Shown in pieces: positions 48,901-61,200 of a DNA stretch of 64,000 nt (position 1 is the stretch's first letter; each line of letters starts with the position of its first letter). The stretch is from Nemopilema nomurai (Eukaryota > Cnidaria > Scyphozoa > Rhizostomeae > Rhizostomatidae), in assembly GCA_003864495.1 (NCBI GenBank), contig ML133395.1, forward strand, positions 1,974,873 to 2,038,872, written 5' to 3'. Below the pieces are notes generated by a model. It was not told the origin of the DNA. It did no database searches and saw nothing but the letters and a program-made list of their open reading frames with translations. Made by a program: the position numbers and the translations under genes.

Positions 48901-50664
48901 AGATCCTTTAGCAAATGTAAATAAATCATTTATTAATCACCTATTTATCACTAATCGTTTGATACAACAAGGTAGCTTCATTTTGCAAGTTTGTCCCAAC
49001 GACACTATGCAGTGTTAAAGAATTCTTCTCATCTTGTTTAAAGATACTCATTCCTTTACAACCTTCATACGTATATTAGTAAGAGCTATGTTATTGTAAA
49101 ATTTTCAAATTTTTTTCCAGCTATGCCTTTATAGAATACCTTTTAAAAGTATAACCTCCCTAAGTATGAACCACCCACTGCGAACAATGTTGTCCTGCTG
49201 CTAAACGTAGCGTCATTTTGCGCCAATTTTTTTCCCCCAGATTGACTGGATGCTATACTTTGTTATCAACATTGTTTTAGGGGGAGGAGGGGAATTAAAA
49301 ACCATTGGCGTGTCAAAGAAATGGAAAATGCAAAAACCAGAGAAAATATTGAGGTGTTCTAAGGAGTTTTGGTAGGCATTGCATGTTGGCAAAGCAGTCT
49401 CCCAAAACGAGTCCTTCCCTTGAAATAATCCATCTTGAGCCGCCCAATATTCTGTTACCTTTTAGTCCCAAATTGGCAAGCCCTCTAGTCACTCCTGTTA
49501 AATTCACGGCCGGTGGTGGAGGTACAAGTCCAAGCAAAAATGTTACGCCTCTAAAGATCGTTTTCTCCCCGAAGAATGGGTATTCGGTAATGAAAGTAGA
49601 TAGTCCACGCAAAAGGAAGCCAGAAGTCATTGATCTCACGGGTGAGGATGTTCTCGTGGATACAACGGTGAAAAAGAGGAAGATCGATAATTACTCAGTC
49701 GTTCAACTTAGCAATTTGAAGTTGAAGATACGGAGGAGCACCAGGCTACTGCGAAGCACCAGCTCTGATCAACATGGCTCTGTGTTCCTTGATTTCCCTA
49801 CATACAAATCCGCACTACAAGAAGACGAATCTACTAGGTAAGTAACCGACACGACCAGGGGTTAAAAAATAGAGCAATACCAGCGGGGCACTACCCCAAA
49901 GCGGTTCATAAAGAGCAACTACAACTCTCGATTTTGATATGATACGTTTAGATCTGGGACCTATCGTCAACATCAGCTCAGAGTTTGCTTTATTTACATC
50001 TATGGCTCTTAACACCAGTTAATCAAAGATGTTGCAATCACAGGGGAATAAGTATCAAGATGTTAGGCCAGATATCAGGTCATTTTAAGGCTTAGAGAAG
50101 ATACGTCTGCATAGGCTACATAAATGTATTATCAAGTGTTCGCACGAATGGTCCTTTATTTATTGGCATCACAGAAGAAGATTCATAGACAGAGTTCGAC
50201 GAACGTGACAGGTGAAGTTCTTATTCTTACTTATTCCGATGTCATTACCCCTAAACCGTGCTGAACATTGCATCAATGAGATCAGATGAGTATTACATCG
50301 GTGAGATTAGCCATCACAGGCAAACCATGACTTACAAAAAACCTAGAGTGAGACTAGCTATAGACAACCTAATTGCTTAACCTAACATCTGTTTTGTATT
50401 CCTTCATGACTTACGTTTGCCGGTCATTAGGCCAAATTTTTGATGGAGTGTACCTTACCTCAAGTTCAATTGCCCTGTTCGTCTCCTAATGTACAAGTCA
50501 AATCTGCCACTTTCCCTTGCAGTGAAAACGAACGTGCTTTGTGTCCCAAATTCGGAAGCGTGCAAGGAAAACTGCGACTCAGTACCCGTATATTGGATTC
50601 GGAAGACCACCACGGCCTGGAGGAGTACAAATGCCCGATATACCTGGACACTAGCGACGTATAG
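45970..50664 (+). CDS. DBF4: DBF4, regulatory subunit of CDC7 kinase
   Basis: Seven phase-matched exons: 45970-45982, 46098-46219, 47101-47202, 47605-47873, 48295-48711, 49376-49837 and 50523-50664, giving 508 aa. The N-terminal BRCT-like motif N begins EIFYLDLPGNHEAK and continues across exons 2-3 (GGGRVDHFFSKDVTCVV), ending ESLGIAVITLEQM. Motif M is RAPFIKVEDQSRLYQPL across the exon 4/5 junction. Motif C is a DBF-type zinc finger, CELCNVNYRGFKQHLKGKRH (C-x2-C-x9-H-x5-H). Known role: activates CDC7 to phosphorylate MCM2-7 at replication origins; motifs M and C contact the kinase. Exons 6-7 encode a disordered basic tail with a SUMO-interaction-like VIDLT stretch. The exon 5 donor (AAG/GTTTGA) is weak; read-through would stop at 48739 and give a shorter form lacking that tail. 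Confidence 0.92.
49338..49381. repeat. 44-bp dispersed repeat copy at DBF4 exon 6 acceptor
   Basis: Matches 62213-62256 with 5 mismatches in 44 and no gap. It contains the 'ttttggtag' acceptor proposed for DBF4 exon 6. Confidence 0.7.
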
Positions 50665-53028
50665 ACTCTGGATTTTGAAAGATTGTTTTAACAGCCAATT
50701 GATTACAAACATTAATTTTGATACAGCAGTAAAAAATTACTTTTAGATCTGAAACTCATTATAAATGTATTATTTTTTCATTCGGAAAGCAATGTCGATA
50801 AACGAAAATATTTTACCAACCACATACAGTGTGTGATGATGCATTATAACCTAATTTGCCTAAAATAGTTTAAAACTCAAAATTCTGGGGAGTTATTTGG
50901 TTTGACTCAAGAGTCATTTGAAATTTAAAATGTCATTTATGGGCCTCGTGGGATAACTTCTGCCATCAGGACAAAAAGGTCATGGTTAGGCCAAGTTAAT
51001 TGACCTTTTGCGCCGACAAATTCAGAATCGTTTTCACTTGCCTTACTTGACTCGTCTCTAGGTAGGGCACAAACTTGATTTTCATTCCCTGATTTCCATT
51101 AGGTGCATAGTCTTCATAAAAATTGACGAGCATAAAGTCTGGCAAAGTGTTTACAGTTTGCATAAAATCTCCGATCTATCCCGTTTACAGACACTCACGT
51201 CCTTTTGTGACACATTAATTTCTAAGTTTGATGACCTTTCCCACGGGCCTGGACAAGGTTCTTTGCGTGTAGCATACTGAAGCGTAACTATCCATTATCT
51301 AGAGCAAATAACTCGCTATTTCTCAAGCAAATAGTTCTTGGCAAGTGGAAAACCATGCCCTTTCTGGCTAGAACAGAGTTAGCTCTTTCTGCCTGCAATT
51401 CACGATTTGAATTGCAATAGCTTTTTTAAAGACACTAATCCACTGGTCGCTTACCTTACCGTGTCGGTACACTTTTTCACTGGTCTCCTTGCTGAAGGAG
51501 AAAGGGCCTATGAAAGCTTTTTAGGCCAATGGGTCGACACAAATAATTCAAACTTTCATTGCACGATCAAAATTCCTTCCCTGTTGCTCCTCCGTGTGTC
51601 ATTGTTCTCCTATTGTTTGATATGTCTCGGGGGAAATTAGTTGTTTTGAATTTAAAAAGCGCATCAGAAAAGAAATTCTTCTTGTTTTTACGAAAACACG
51701 TTTAACAGCCTCAAATGCTAAAATGTATTGTGTCATCAATATAAAATGCCTCCGCTTTACTAAATACAATATACATTTTTGAAACAAGAACTCCAGATGG
51801 CCTAGGTATCCCGCAAATTGGAAATGATCACAAGAAAGCGATATTGGAAAGGCCGATATATGATGAAAATGCATGCAATATAATGGAAGGTGTGCAAAGA
51901 TTTCTGTACCGAAGGACAAGGACGTGAAATCAATTGCAAAAATGCAAGACCTCTCAGCAGTTTCCATAACTTCCTCAGAAACTGATCAATCGAATGAGTG
52001 GACCACTGATTAAGTGTATGTTAATTGTATGTAGTGGTAAAATAGAAGGACATCGGCTAGAAAGAACACTGAAACATAAGGCCAGCATAAAACAACACAT
52101 CTCTATAGACATATATCACTTAGCTAAAACTTAAAAGCCTCATTCGTATTCGAAAACAAACGACATTGTCGGAATGCAAATCAAATATACAGTTCACAAA
52201 CATCATTCTCTCAATACAAGTCTCTATCTATAATTTCTCACAACCCTTAGCCACACAGAGCACTAAAATACCCCAAACATTGCAATGAATAACCGTCACA
52301 TTGTCTAATAAATTACTATAAGTCTGTTAACAATTATGAGTCCGTCATACGGAATAAATTTACACTAGATGGAAATATTGTTAATAAAAATGATTTCGAC
52401 ATAAACAATCTAACTTTACTCGCAATTTTGTATGTTTTGAATAAGTGAAAGATAGGACATTTGTTAAAAAGCTTGAAAGCACAGAAAAAACTAGGGGGCG
52501 GAATATGAAGTTGTGGGAAGCGATGGGGGTCTTGGGGGAAAAAGAGGGGGGTTTTTGACTTAAAGAAGGCTTGTCTTTAACTGCTCTAACAAGATAACAT
52601 TAAACCATTTAAATCTAGCCCACATAGAGCATTTGTTTTTAAAAAGGAAGGCTCATAAAAAGTGGACGGGAAAAAGAGAATCAGCTTGTTCATTTCTCCT
52701 GGAAAACAGCATTAGTAAAGCAATATTTCCCGAAATATTAGAGTATCATCTTCGCAAATATTAGTGACTTGGCACCCATACGTAGCTGCCTTATATTTCC
52801 ACTAAAATCATACAACAATTTTATACATTCATGCTGAATCGACGAAATGTTTACGTGGATTCTGTAACTGGGTCACATGGCTAGGCAAAACAAGGGTTAC
52901 ACAGAGATTCCCTCAATTCTACGTATTATCAAACCGTTCCTTTTAGTTTGCTTCACCTGCCTTCAAACTTGATTAACAGATAGTCAGCTACACAACATGG
53001 CACTCTTAACGATTCTGCAATGGCAAAA
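50665..53028. other. Convergent intergenic region DBF4 / LRRK2
   Basis: Contains the 3' UTRs of two convergent genes. Around 52490-52560 there is a G-rich stretch on the + strand (GGGGGCGG, GGGGGTCTTGGGGG, GAGGGGGG), a possible G-quadruplex. No supported gene. Confidence 0.4.
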
Positions 53029-55203
53029 CTATGATTCCACAAGAGCTTGTCTCGTCTTTTTTAAATTATCCAAGTAGGCGTAATGGTTGGGCAGTTCTGC
53101 TTCCCACACAAGTACGTAACCGAAATTGCTCTCACACATGTCGTTATTCTGAGCCCTCTCCGAAAAACCAATGCCTCCAGTCAATACCAAAGACACTGGC
53201 TTACCTTTGTCACTACTTGATGCACCAATGATGCAACGGACGGCTGATGTATGCCGGGAAATGACCGCGAGAACCTTGAAGTTTGGGTGTGGATCAATTA
53301 TGATAATTTGTCCTCCTCCGCAACCAATCCAAAGTGAGTCCTTTTGATGGTACAAACTCAGGACTCGACAGTCGCTCTGAGGAATATCAGGGTACCGCTC
53401 TCGTAAAACTTTCGCAGTGTCGAACGTGCCTCGAAGCATGCCCGTTGTGGGGTCCAAACAATTAACGAAACTGCTAGATTTCGACGATGTCCAAACATAC
53501 TTCCATATACAGATCTTGTTGACGATGCTGGTCACCTCGCCGCCATTCGATATGAAACGCTCGGTGTGGCCTCGGTTTGGATCAATAACCGCAATACGGC
53601 CTCCCACTCCACAGTAACAGCGTTGACGAAACACTTGAATGCATGCCACTGGATGGGGCCTCTTTGAGTCTGATAAGCCTTCCTCGCTTTGTAAAAGCTC
53701 CATTTGCGTGACTGGGCGTATTTCATCTGAGAAGATAGATTCAAAGTGTGTTTACAGCCAAGTTTTTAACAAGAGTCGTAAAAATACGCCGGCAAGCCAA
53801 CTCAAAGGCCGGAGAATGCAAAACTAATTTCTAAGATTTAAGACTTTCAAAGTTTCAAGGCTACAAAATAAACCATAAACATCTTACAGATAATAGCAAG
53901 AAGTAATTTTTAGTCATTCATGTTTGCAAGCTTGAGAGTGGCCAAAAGCAGAGTAAATGTTGCTGGTCGTTATTGGCTAATTATAAAAGATAGCTCAATG
54001 TCCTACTCCAGCCCAGGTGAATATATCACACCATAATGAGTTGTTAATTATTTCTATAATCCCAAGTAAGAAAGAACTTCTCTGTCAAGAAAAGCCTTCG
54101 GTGATATGACATGACAACAACGGAGTTCCATGATTTTTTAATTATTTCCATAATCCTAAGTAAGAAAGAATTTCCCTCTCAAAGAATACTTTGGTGATAT
54201 GACAACAATATATGACAACAAAGGTGTTCCAGTCAGACAATATCCACTCAGGCAAGAAGCAAGCAAGAGAGAGTACTGCCGAGCCCACGCACGCGAGCAT
54301 CGCCTTTGCACATACTTACCAGTTTTGGAGAAGTCACTCCCGTTGAAAATAGCAATATGTCCATTGGCTACACCGGCAATGACCAAATAGCGGTTTTCCA
54401 CTGAGTACATCTTCAAACACAACACAGAATCGCCAAGGTTCGTAACCGTGTTCTGCTGCTCGTGGGATTCTGCATCGAAAACTAAAATGTTTCCCTTCTG
54501 CGTTCCGGCTAGTACGATTTGGTCCTTGATAACACATATGCACAGCACACGCTCGTTCCGTAGAAACATCCCTCGGCAGCCGGATATCTACAAAGTGAAA
54601 CAGGGTTGATACGAACGTCACACACTTAATTATTGACTCAGCCAGTTAGGCAATATCCAGAGTCAGAGCCCTAGAGGTGTCTGATTCGTGTAAGAGGACT
54701 GATTTTCTAAATGTTATGTATCTTACTCAATAAAACAAATACTCTAATATACCATAATAATGGTCTGCATTGAATTTTGATACTAATTTGTCCTGCTATA
54801 TAGACTGTTGAAAGTCTTGAAGGCAAAAATACATATATAGTGTAGCGAGGAGAAATAATACAAGTGCAAATTCAATTCAACAACTTTTACTTGTATGTGA
54901 TCAAGTCCAAACATAGCAAAGAAGCCTTAAGCACTACAAGAGACATCAGCAGCAACAACAACAAGTTCAGTCTACTTACTTTCGTCTCATCACCGATGAG
55001 AGTCAGCCAGGAAATCTGGGTTTGTCCTGAGGAATCTCCGCTTCCAATCCACAACTCCATGGATTCTTCGTCACCGTTAAAACTCTGATAAACGGCCATG
55101 CATTCCACAGCCTGCCCTTTACATACGCCCACTTCTTCCTTCAAACACAATGTATCTGCGGAGGAGAGCCACTGCGCAAGTTTTTTTGCTGTAGGTCGCT
55201 TGT
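53029..55203 (-). CDS. LRRK2: LRRK2 exons: kinase end and WD40 propeller (three exons)
   Basis: Exon 55203-54980 ([13 protein letters not shown], then [16 protein letters not shown]), 54587-54320 ([49 protein letters not shown]) and 53726-53029 ([12 protein letters not shown] ..., [27 protein letters not shown], stop TAG). Repeated G-x-x-x-G-x-I-x-(V/I)-(F/D) strands form the C-terminal propeller. It ends in a basic helix ([15 protein letters not shown]), matching the C-terminal helix of human LRRK2 that packs on the kinase (known). Confidence 0.9.
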
Positions 55204-58200
55204 CTGGAAAAAATGAATGTATCGTATCTAATTTGGTAAACAGTCCTGGGCAATTCTTTAGTGAACCATTCATTACGATAAGTCAATTACAATGATCAAT
55301 ATCATATAAAAATATTATTATCGTGTTAAGTGGAAAGGGGTACTTTGTACCTAGTGTTCGATGTAAAAGCAAAACCTATATTGTACAAACTGTGGGTGGG
55401 AGCCATATTCTTGTAGCCTCCTACTTCGTAACCTCGTTTTGATAGTACTAGACAACAAACTAGACTCAATGAGCAAGGAGCTCCTAAAGGCTTTAAACAT
55501 GTAAAATCAGTATTGAGAAAACCAAGCCAAGAAGCATTGATTCAAAAAAGCATCCACCCATACCTACCAGGTACAAAACTCAAGCAGTTCAAGATAATAT
55601 TTTGCATGTCTGGCCACTGGGGGCATCCCATCGCCATCATAGACTTGACACCTCTTCTCTCCATAAAATTGACTGCAGTCTCCCTCTGGTACATGGCCTC
55701 CTTTTCGAACAGTCTTCTACCTCCAGTCACGAGTTCGAAGAGAGTCACACCAAAGGAGAAAATGTCGGCCTAAAATATGATTTACCAAAGTAAATAATTT
55801 TTAGTGGTTACAAAATGGTTTGTTGTGAAGAAGGGAGACCAAGGTACTGAAGTGACAGTATCTACCCTGCGTTCAAAATGCCACTAACCTCTTTGTTGTA
55901 GGTCCAGCATCCTTTGTCGACTTCGGGCGCCCGATAACCAGGACTGCCGCTTATTTCGCACAGCCCCTGCGGGGTGACATACTGTGAAATGCCGTAATCG
56001 GAGATCTTGGCGTTGACTGTATTCCCATGGACAAAGAAAAGATGAGGATGTTGCTCGGTTTCATATCGCGGTAGACTATATTGAGGTTGTGCAGATATGC
56101 AAGTCCATCTGCAACCTAGAACGTAAAATCACGTAAATAACACAAAAACCAGTGTATCTAGCTTGAAAATTGGAAATACAATCGATACAGTGTTATATAC
56201 CTTAAGCCCCTAGTTTGCACTGAAAATAATACAGCAACTCTTTTTAAAGTAATTCGAATGATAAAAAGACGCTTTTTGGGTCACGCGTCGCTCAGAACAT
56301 TCTTTGTTGCACTGTGTACTACACGAAAACCTTGAATTTGTTTTAAATAGGTTGCAATTCGTTTTGAATAACTGCAGCAGTAAAGGCATTTACATTTTTT
56401 TACAGAGGCTTCAAAATACTAATTTTCTCTAATCAATCACTTCAGGTGTATTAAAGTGACTTTTTCATTAGGCAAAACGAAACAATTTTGCAAGAAGACA
56501 AATGCAATCTTTTTTATTTGTCTACAATGCTGGCTTATGGACAATTTCGAAGCACAAATAAAATACCTGAGACGCGATCCTTTGTTGCATCCCTCGGCTA
56601 AGGTGATCATGACTCAGAACCTTGCGAAGAGATCCTTTTGTGGCTAGCTCCAAAACGAGGCCGCGGGATGGCCTCAGTATCACGCCAACCATGGAAACCA
56701 AGCTTGGGTGGTGCAACTGTTGCAAGATTGTTACCTCCTGGCGAAGAGATCTGTGAGGAGAATACCCCTCGCCTGTTTTAAAGACCTGCAAAATGAGCAA
56801 AATCAGGTATTAAGAACAGGCTCTGGAAGCGAATGCATACTCGAATGGAGTTCGACAAGAAGTCTTTCGGTTCAGTTTGGCTGGGAAACATTTCAACTAA
56901 CACTACATGATTCATATTCACAAGGTTTGACCCCCCTGGATTTCAATCGGCGTCTTATATTACAAAAACAACCCCTATTGCAGTGCTAGGTGGTAGAAAT
57001 GGTCAACCTCACAATGTTGGCACATGTTCCCATTATAGTCAGAGATTCTCTGATAACACTCGATAAAGCAAAATGGAGTCTTTAAAGATGCAGGAGGGTA
57101 CTAGCACTTCTACCTTGACAGCCACATTTTTGCCTTTGCACTGCGTCTGGTAAACCATGCCAAACGAGCCCCCATCGAGCACGTCTTTTTTGGTGTTCTT
57201 TATCTCGACGTCGCCATCCTTCAAAACATATCTTCCGTCCATGTCCGCAAACAGGACATCCGGTGCCAGGCCTTTTAAGTCGACCGCGCCTCCGTGCGAC
57301 GGACACCATATTGAATCGCTCTCGTATGAGCGTGTAATGCACTGGTCCACCGTGAAGAAATGCTCTTTGTTCAATTTAGCACAGTGTAGGCACGGTACAA
57401 GTCTTCCTACTGGCAAGTTTCCTTCTGGGTCAGGAATTGCTGCAATAATGTACAATATAAAACTTCACAATATTGCAATTCATGATAAGGTACCTACAGA
57501 AAAAATATAATAAAAATAAGTTTTCTAAAAAGCTGTTAAAAATCAATACAAGTAGAGACGAATCAAGCATCAGAATTTTCAACAAAAAATTTAAGGAAAA
57601 CTCTCCCATTTCTCTTGATGATTACCGACAAGCCTATAGGGTCTTTCTATATTTCAGGCAACGTGCAATCATCTTAAGAATGTGAAAAGCAATACAATCG
57701 ACCTACTTAGTCCAGGATACCACTCTTCTATCAAGGCATCCACGTGATCCACCAAAAAGCCAAGCAGCTCGTATCCTTTCTGGGATATCGGTACGATTAT
57801 CTCAATTGTTTCTGGAAAACGCTCTGATGTTGCCACCACGAAGTACTTATTCTCCGACCAGAATCTAAATATCCCATCCTTCCAATACTCAACTAATGGT
57901 GTCTAAGAAGAAAACAGCGAGCTACTATGAGAAAAGCTGCCCAAATGCGAAGTGTAGCGGCCTCTTGCACCCACAAAACTAAAAATCGGAGGGCTGGTCT
58001 CTACTTAGTTGCCATGTAATTAGACCAGAGTTTATGCTGCAGATTAGAAGACGCAGAGTAACTCTGTTCTCTATCTATTGCTGAATCAAGGCTCTGAACA
58101 GGGTGAACGTTTTTGCGACAGGCAAACTTCCTAAACATGTGAAAATTTCCTTGGTGTCTACAAACACATTGAAAGTGCATCATTACGGAATTTTATGGAA

Positions 58201-61200
58201 AGAAGAAACAGAAATGGCGGCTAACTAATAATGGGGTGCAAGCGTTCGAAAAAACGCTAGTTGGCCTCTTTATCGCGCAAGTCATCGTACCTTCTCAGCC
58301 TCGCTGCGAAGAGGAGAATAAAACAGCATCAGCCTGGAAATGAGGCGACCCCATAATCCCACAGGGATGTAATTGAACTGGTAATATCGGTTGAGGTTTC
58401 CCCCTTTGTGGATTGCGTGTTTAGTGACCCTGTTGGTGAATCCGGATGGCTTCACTGGGAGCTTCGATGGAATCAAGAATTCTTCATCTGAGAGTGGAAT
58501 GACAACTTCAAATTTTTCCAGCAATCTGCGATGAAAATTTTTAAGTGTTAGAAAGGGCATTGACTAGGCAAAATGCCTCTTCTAATATCATCAACAACAA
58601 ACATTGCTTTTGCCTATGCTTTTCTCTGATTATCAAATTCTAAAAAAAGAGCATGATTTTGCAAGTCGCATCGCTTGGTATGATACGGAAAACAAAATTC
58701 AATGTTAATGAATTACACCCGCTGCCTTACTTCAAGTAGGTATCGATATAGGCCTCTGGAAAGCGTTCATCCCGAAACAATATGGGCAGGTTCTTTCGAT
58801 GCACCGTGCCTTGCTCATTCACAAATGGGTTGATCTCCTTCACAGTGACCACCTGCGCCATCATTTGGCTGAGCCACTCGGGGTTGATGAAGTAACAGTC
58901 GGACAACTTGAAACTTGGATCTTCAAAGTGCAACAAGGCACCTGAGAAAGAGAGAGAAAGTGTTGAGCTGTGCTGTCAAAATATTCTATGAACAGCTGAT
59001 CACAGCTTATAGTCGCGTTTAAAAGACTGGGTACCTTGGTAATGAAAGCTGGTCAACACAATACGAGAAACGTTTCCTTGAGTGTTTATAAAAAGAAAGA
59101 GGGTCAGTACCGACTTCGTGGAGGAACTTCACAGCCTGGTCCAGCTCCTGCTTCTCTAACTGCAAGCTGTTGTCGTGGACGATTTTGAGGAGCGCCCGCC
59201 TCGATATCACCGGTATCCGCTTCTCCTCAATCAAGCGACTGGCCTCTTCTACAAGCAGGTCCTCAAGCTGCACGTAGCTTTTTGGCACAGTCTGGTCCAT
59301 CGGGGACTGGGCATGAAAAGTGCACGTGGCGATGGTATGCAGAATCCTCTCTCGCAGTGCCTCGATTGCATTATTCTTGCCATGACAACTAACGATAGCG
59401 GATCCTCTGCAGACGGGCAATCCGGGGTTCTTCACGAAGGCATCAATGCCTTCTTGTAGTTCTCTCAGGTGCTTGTCCCTCTGTCCCTCGATCTGGTCCA
59501 AATGGGTGCCGACGATGATGACCTGCGAATGAGGTGCGCTGGCTTTGATGTTCAGCAGCCACGGTCGCAAATGCTCCAGTTCTGCCGGCCCTTTGCTCGC
59601 GTCAAAAACAGCCAGGTACAATGTCCTTGAAGTCATGAAGCATTGATGTGAGGAGTGAAAATCCTCCTGCCCCGCGACATCCCACGCACTCAGGACGAAA
59701 TTCGTCTTCTTGTTCCATGTTTTGCGCTGATACTTCTTTGGTACGACCAGGCTCCAGGGGTTGATCTTGATGCCGACAGTGGCGGAATCCTCCGCTGGCT
59801 GCTTGATGCTTCGCAGCGTTCTTAGAAGGGAGCTCTTGCCTCGGCCTTCCTTACCAACAACCATCAACTTCATTCGAAGGTATGGAACCGAATTCTTCAT
59901 TTTCGAATAGAGAAATGTGCAGATTTCCTGGGCAGAGCCCTCCCTTATTGACGCATCAAGTTTCAAAGAAAGACCAGAATCTAATGGCAGTTCTAGTAAA
60001 TTTCTTAGAAACCCGATTTCATCTGGGATTTCGATCAGGGGGTTGTGACTAAAGTTAAGACTTGTCAACTTTGTGAGCTTTCCGATGAACTTGGGTAGCC
60101 GTTCTATTTTATTGTGCGCCAGATTGAGACTTGAGATGTTGCACCAGTTTGAAGCACTTTCGTCCAGGTTGATCTTACTGATACGATTGTGACTGAAGTT
60201 CAGGTCGCTCACGCATTGGGAGGCCCAATTTGACGGAGAAGGCACCTGGCTGATCTTGTTGTGCGAAATGTCCAAGGAAGTGAGATTTTGCAGCTCCAAC
60301 AAAAATGTTGGTACATGCCAAGGCGCCTGTTCCTTCAACTGGTTGTGGGACAACTTGACATGAAACAGCCGATTGAACGTTCTTGCGCTTTGTCCAGGCA
60401 ATGATATCAGATTATTCCTTGTAAGATCCAACTTTTCCAGCATCAAACAGTGGTCGAGAAAAAAGGGTGGTATGGTTTCAAGCTTGTTGAAGGAGAGGTT
60501 AAGGAACTTCAGCTGTCGTAAGTGCAGTGGTTTGGAGGGCAACGAGGCGATGCGATTTTGGGACATGCTTAGTGAGGCTAGAGCTGGAAACATGTCATCC
60601 AGCCATTGTGGGAATTTAACCAAATCGTTGGCATCCAAATCCAGTCTACATAACGAGACATTGGGCAGCATCTGTTGCTCATTCAGATCTTTGATTGAGT
60701 TCTTGCAAAGGTTCAATACCTCTAGAGTTTTGTTTTCCAAAACATCATATGGGAAATCTTCCAGTTCGTTTTCTGCGAGGGAGAGCTCTTTCAAGCTCGT
60801 CAACTCATGGCATACAGCTTTGGCGAATTCTTTTAGTTTATTACCCTCAAGTCTAGCCTCACGAGTCCTTTGAAGAAAGGCTTCACAAAAGGATTTTGGG
60901 AAGAAATCACCTCGAAATGCGAAATTTGGTTAAAAGACATGTCGGCATAGAGAATTACCGCTTCGACTCCATGTTTCTCCTTGAACGAAGATCCATAGAG
61001 CGGGACTTTCTGATCTTAACTTTTGAGAGGATAGCCGAGGCGTTGGGAGACGAGTCGTCAAATCCTGGTGGACCAAAGACGCAGCTCGTCTCAGCAATGC
61101 AACTTCGGCCACACATCCTCGCTGCCGGTTGGACTAGGTAGCAAGTTTCCGCAACTCGGGTCCCGTATTAAGAGGCTGCCTGGGTGGCCTGGGTATGAAT

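Noticed and set aside
55980..56040. A very short intron to explain the LRRK2 kinase frame change
   Set aside because: The only GT...AG pair there encloses 16 bases, too short for an intron, and removing it does not restore the frame.
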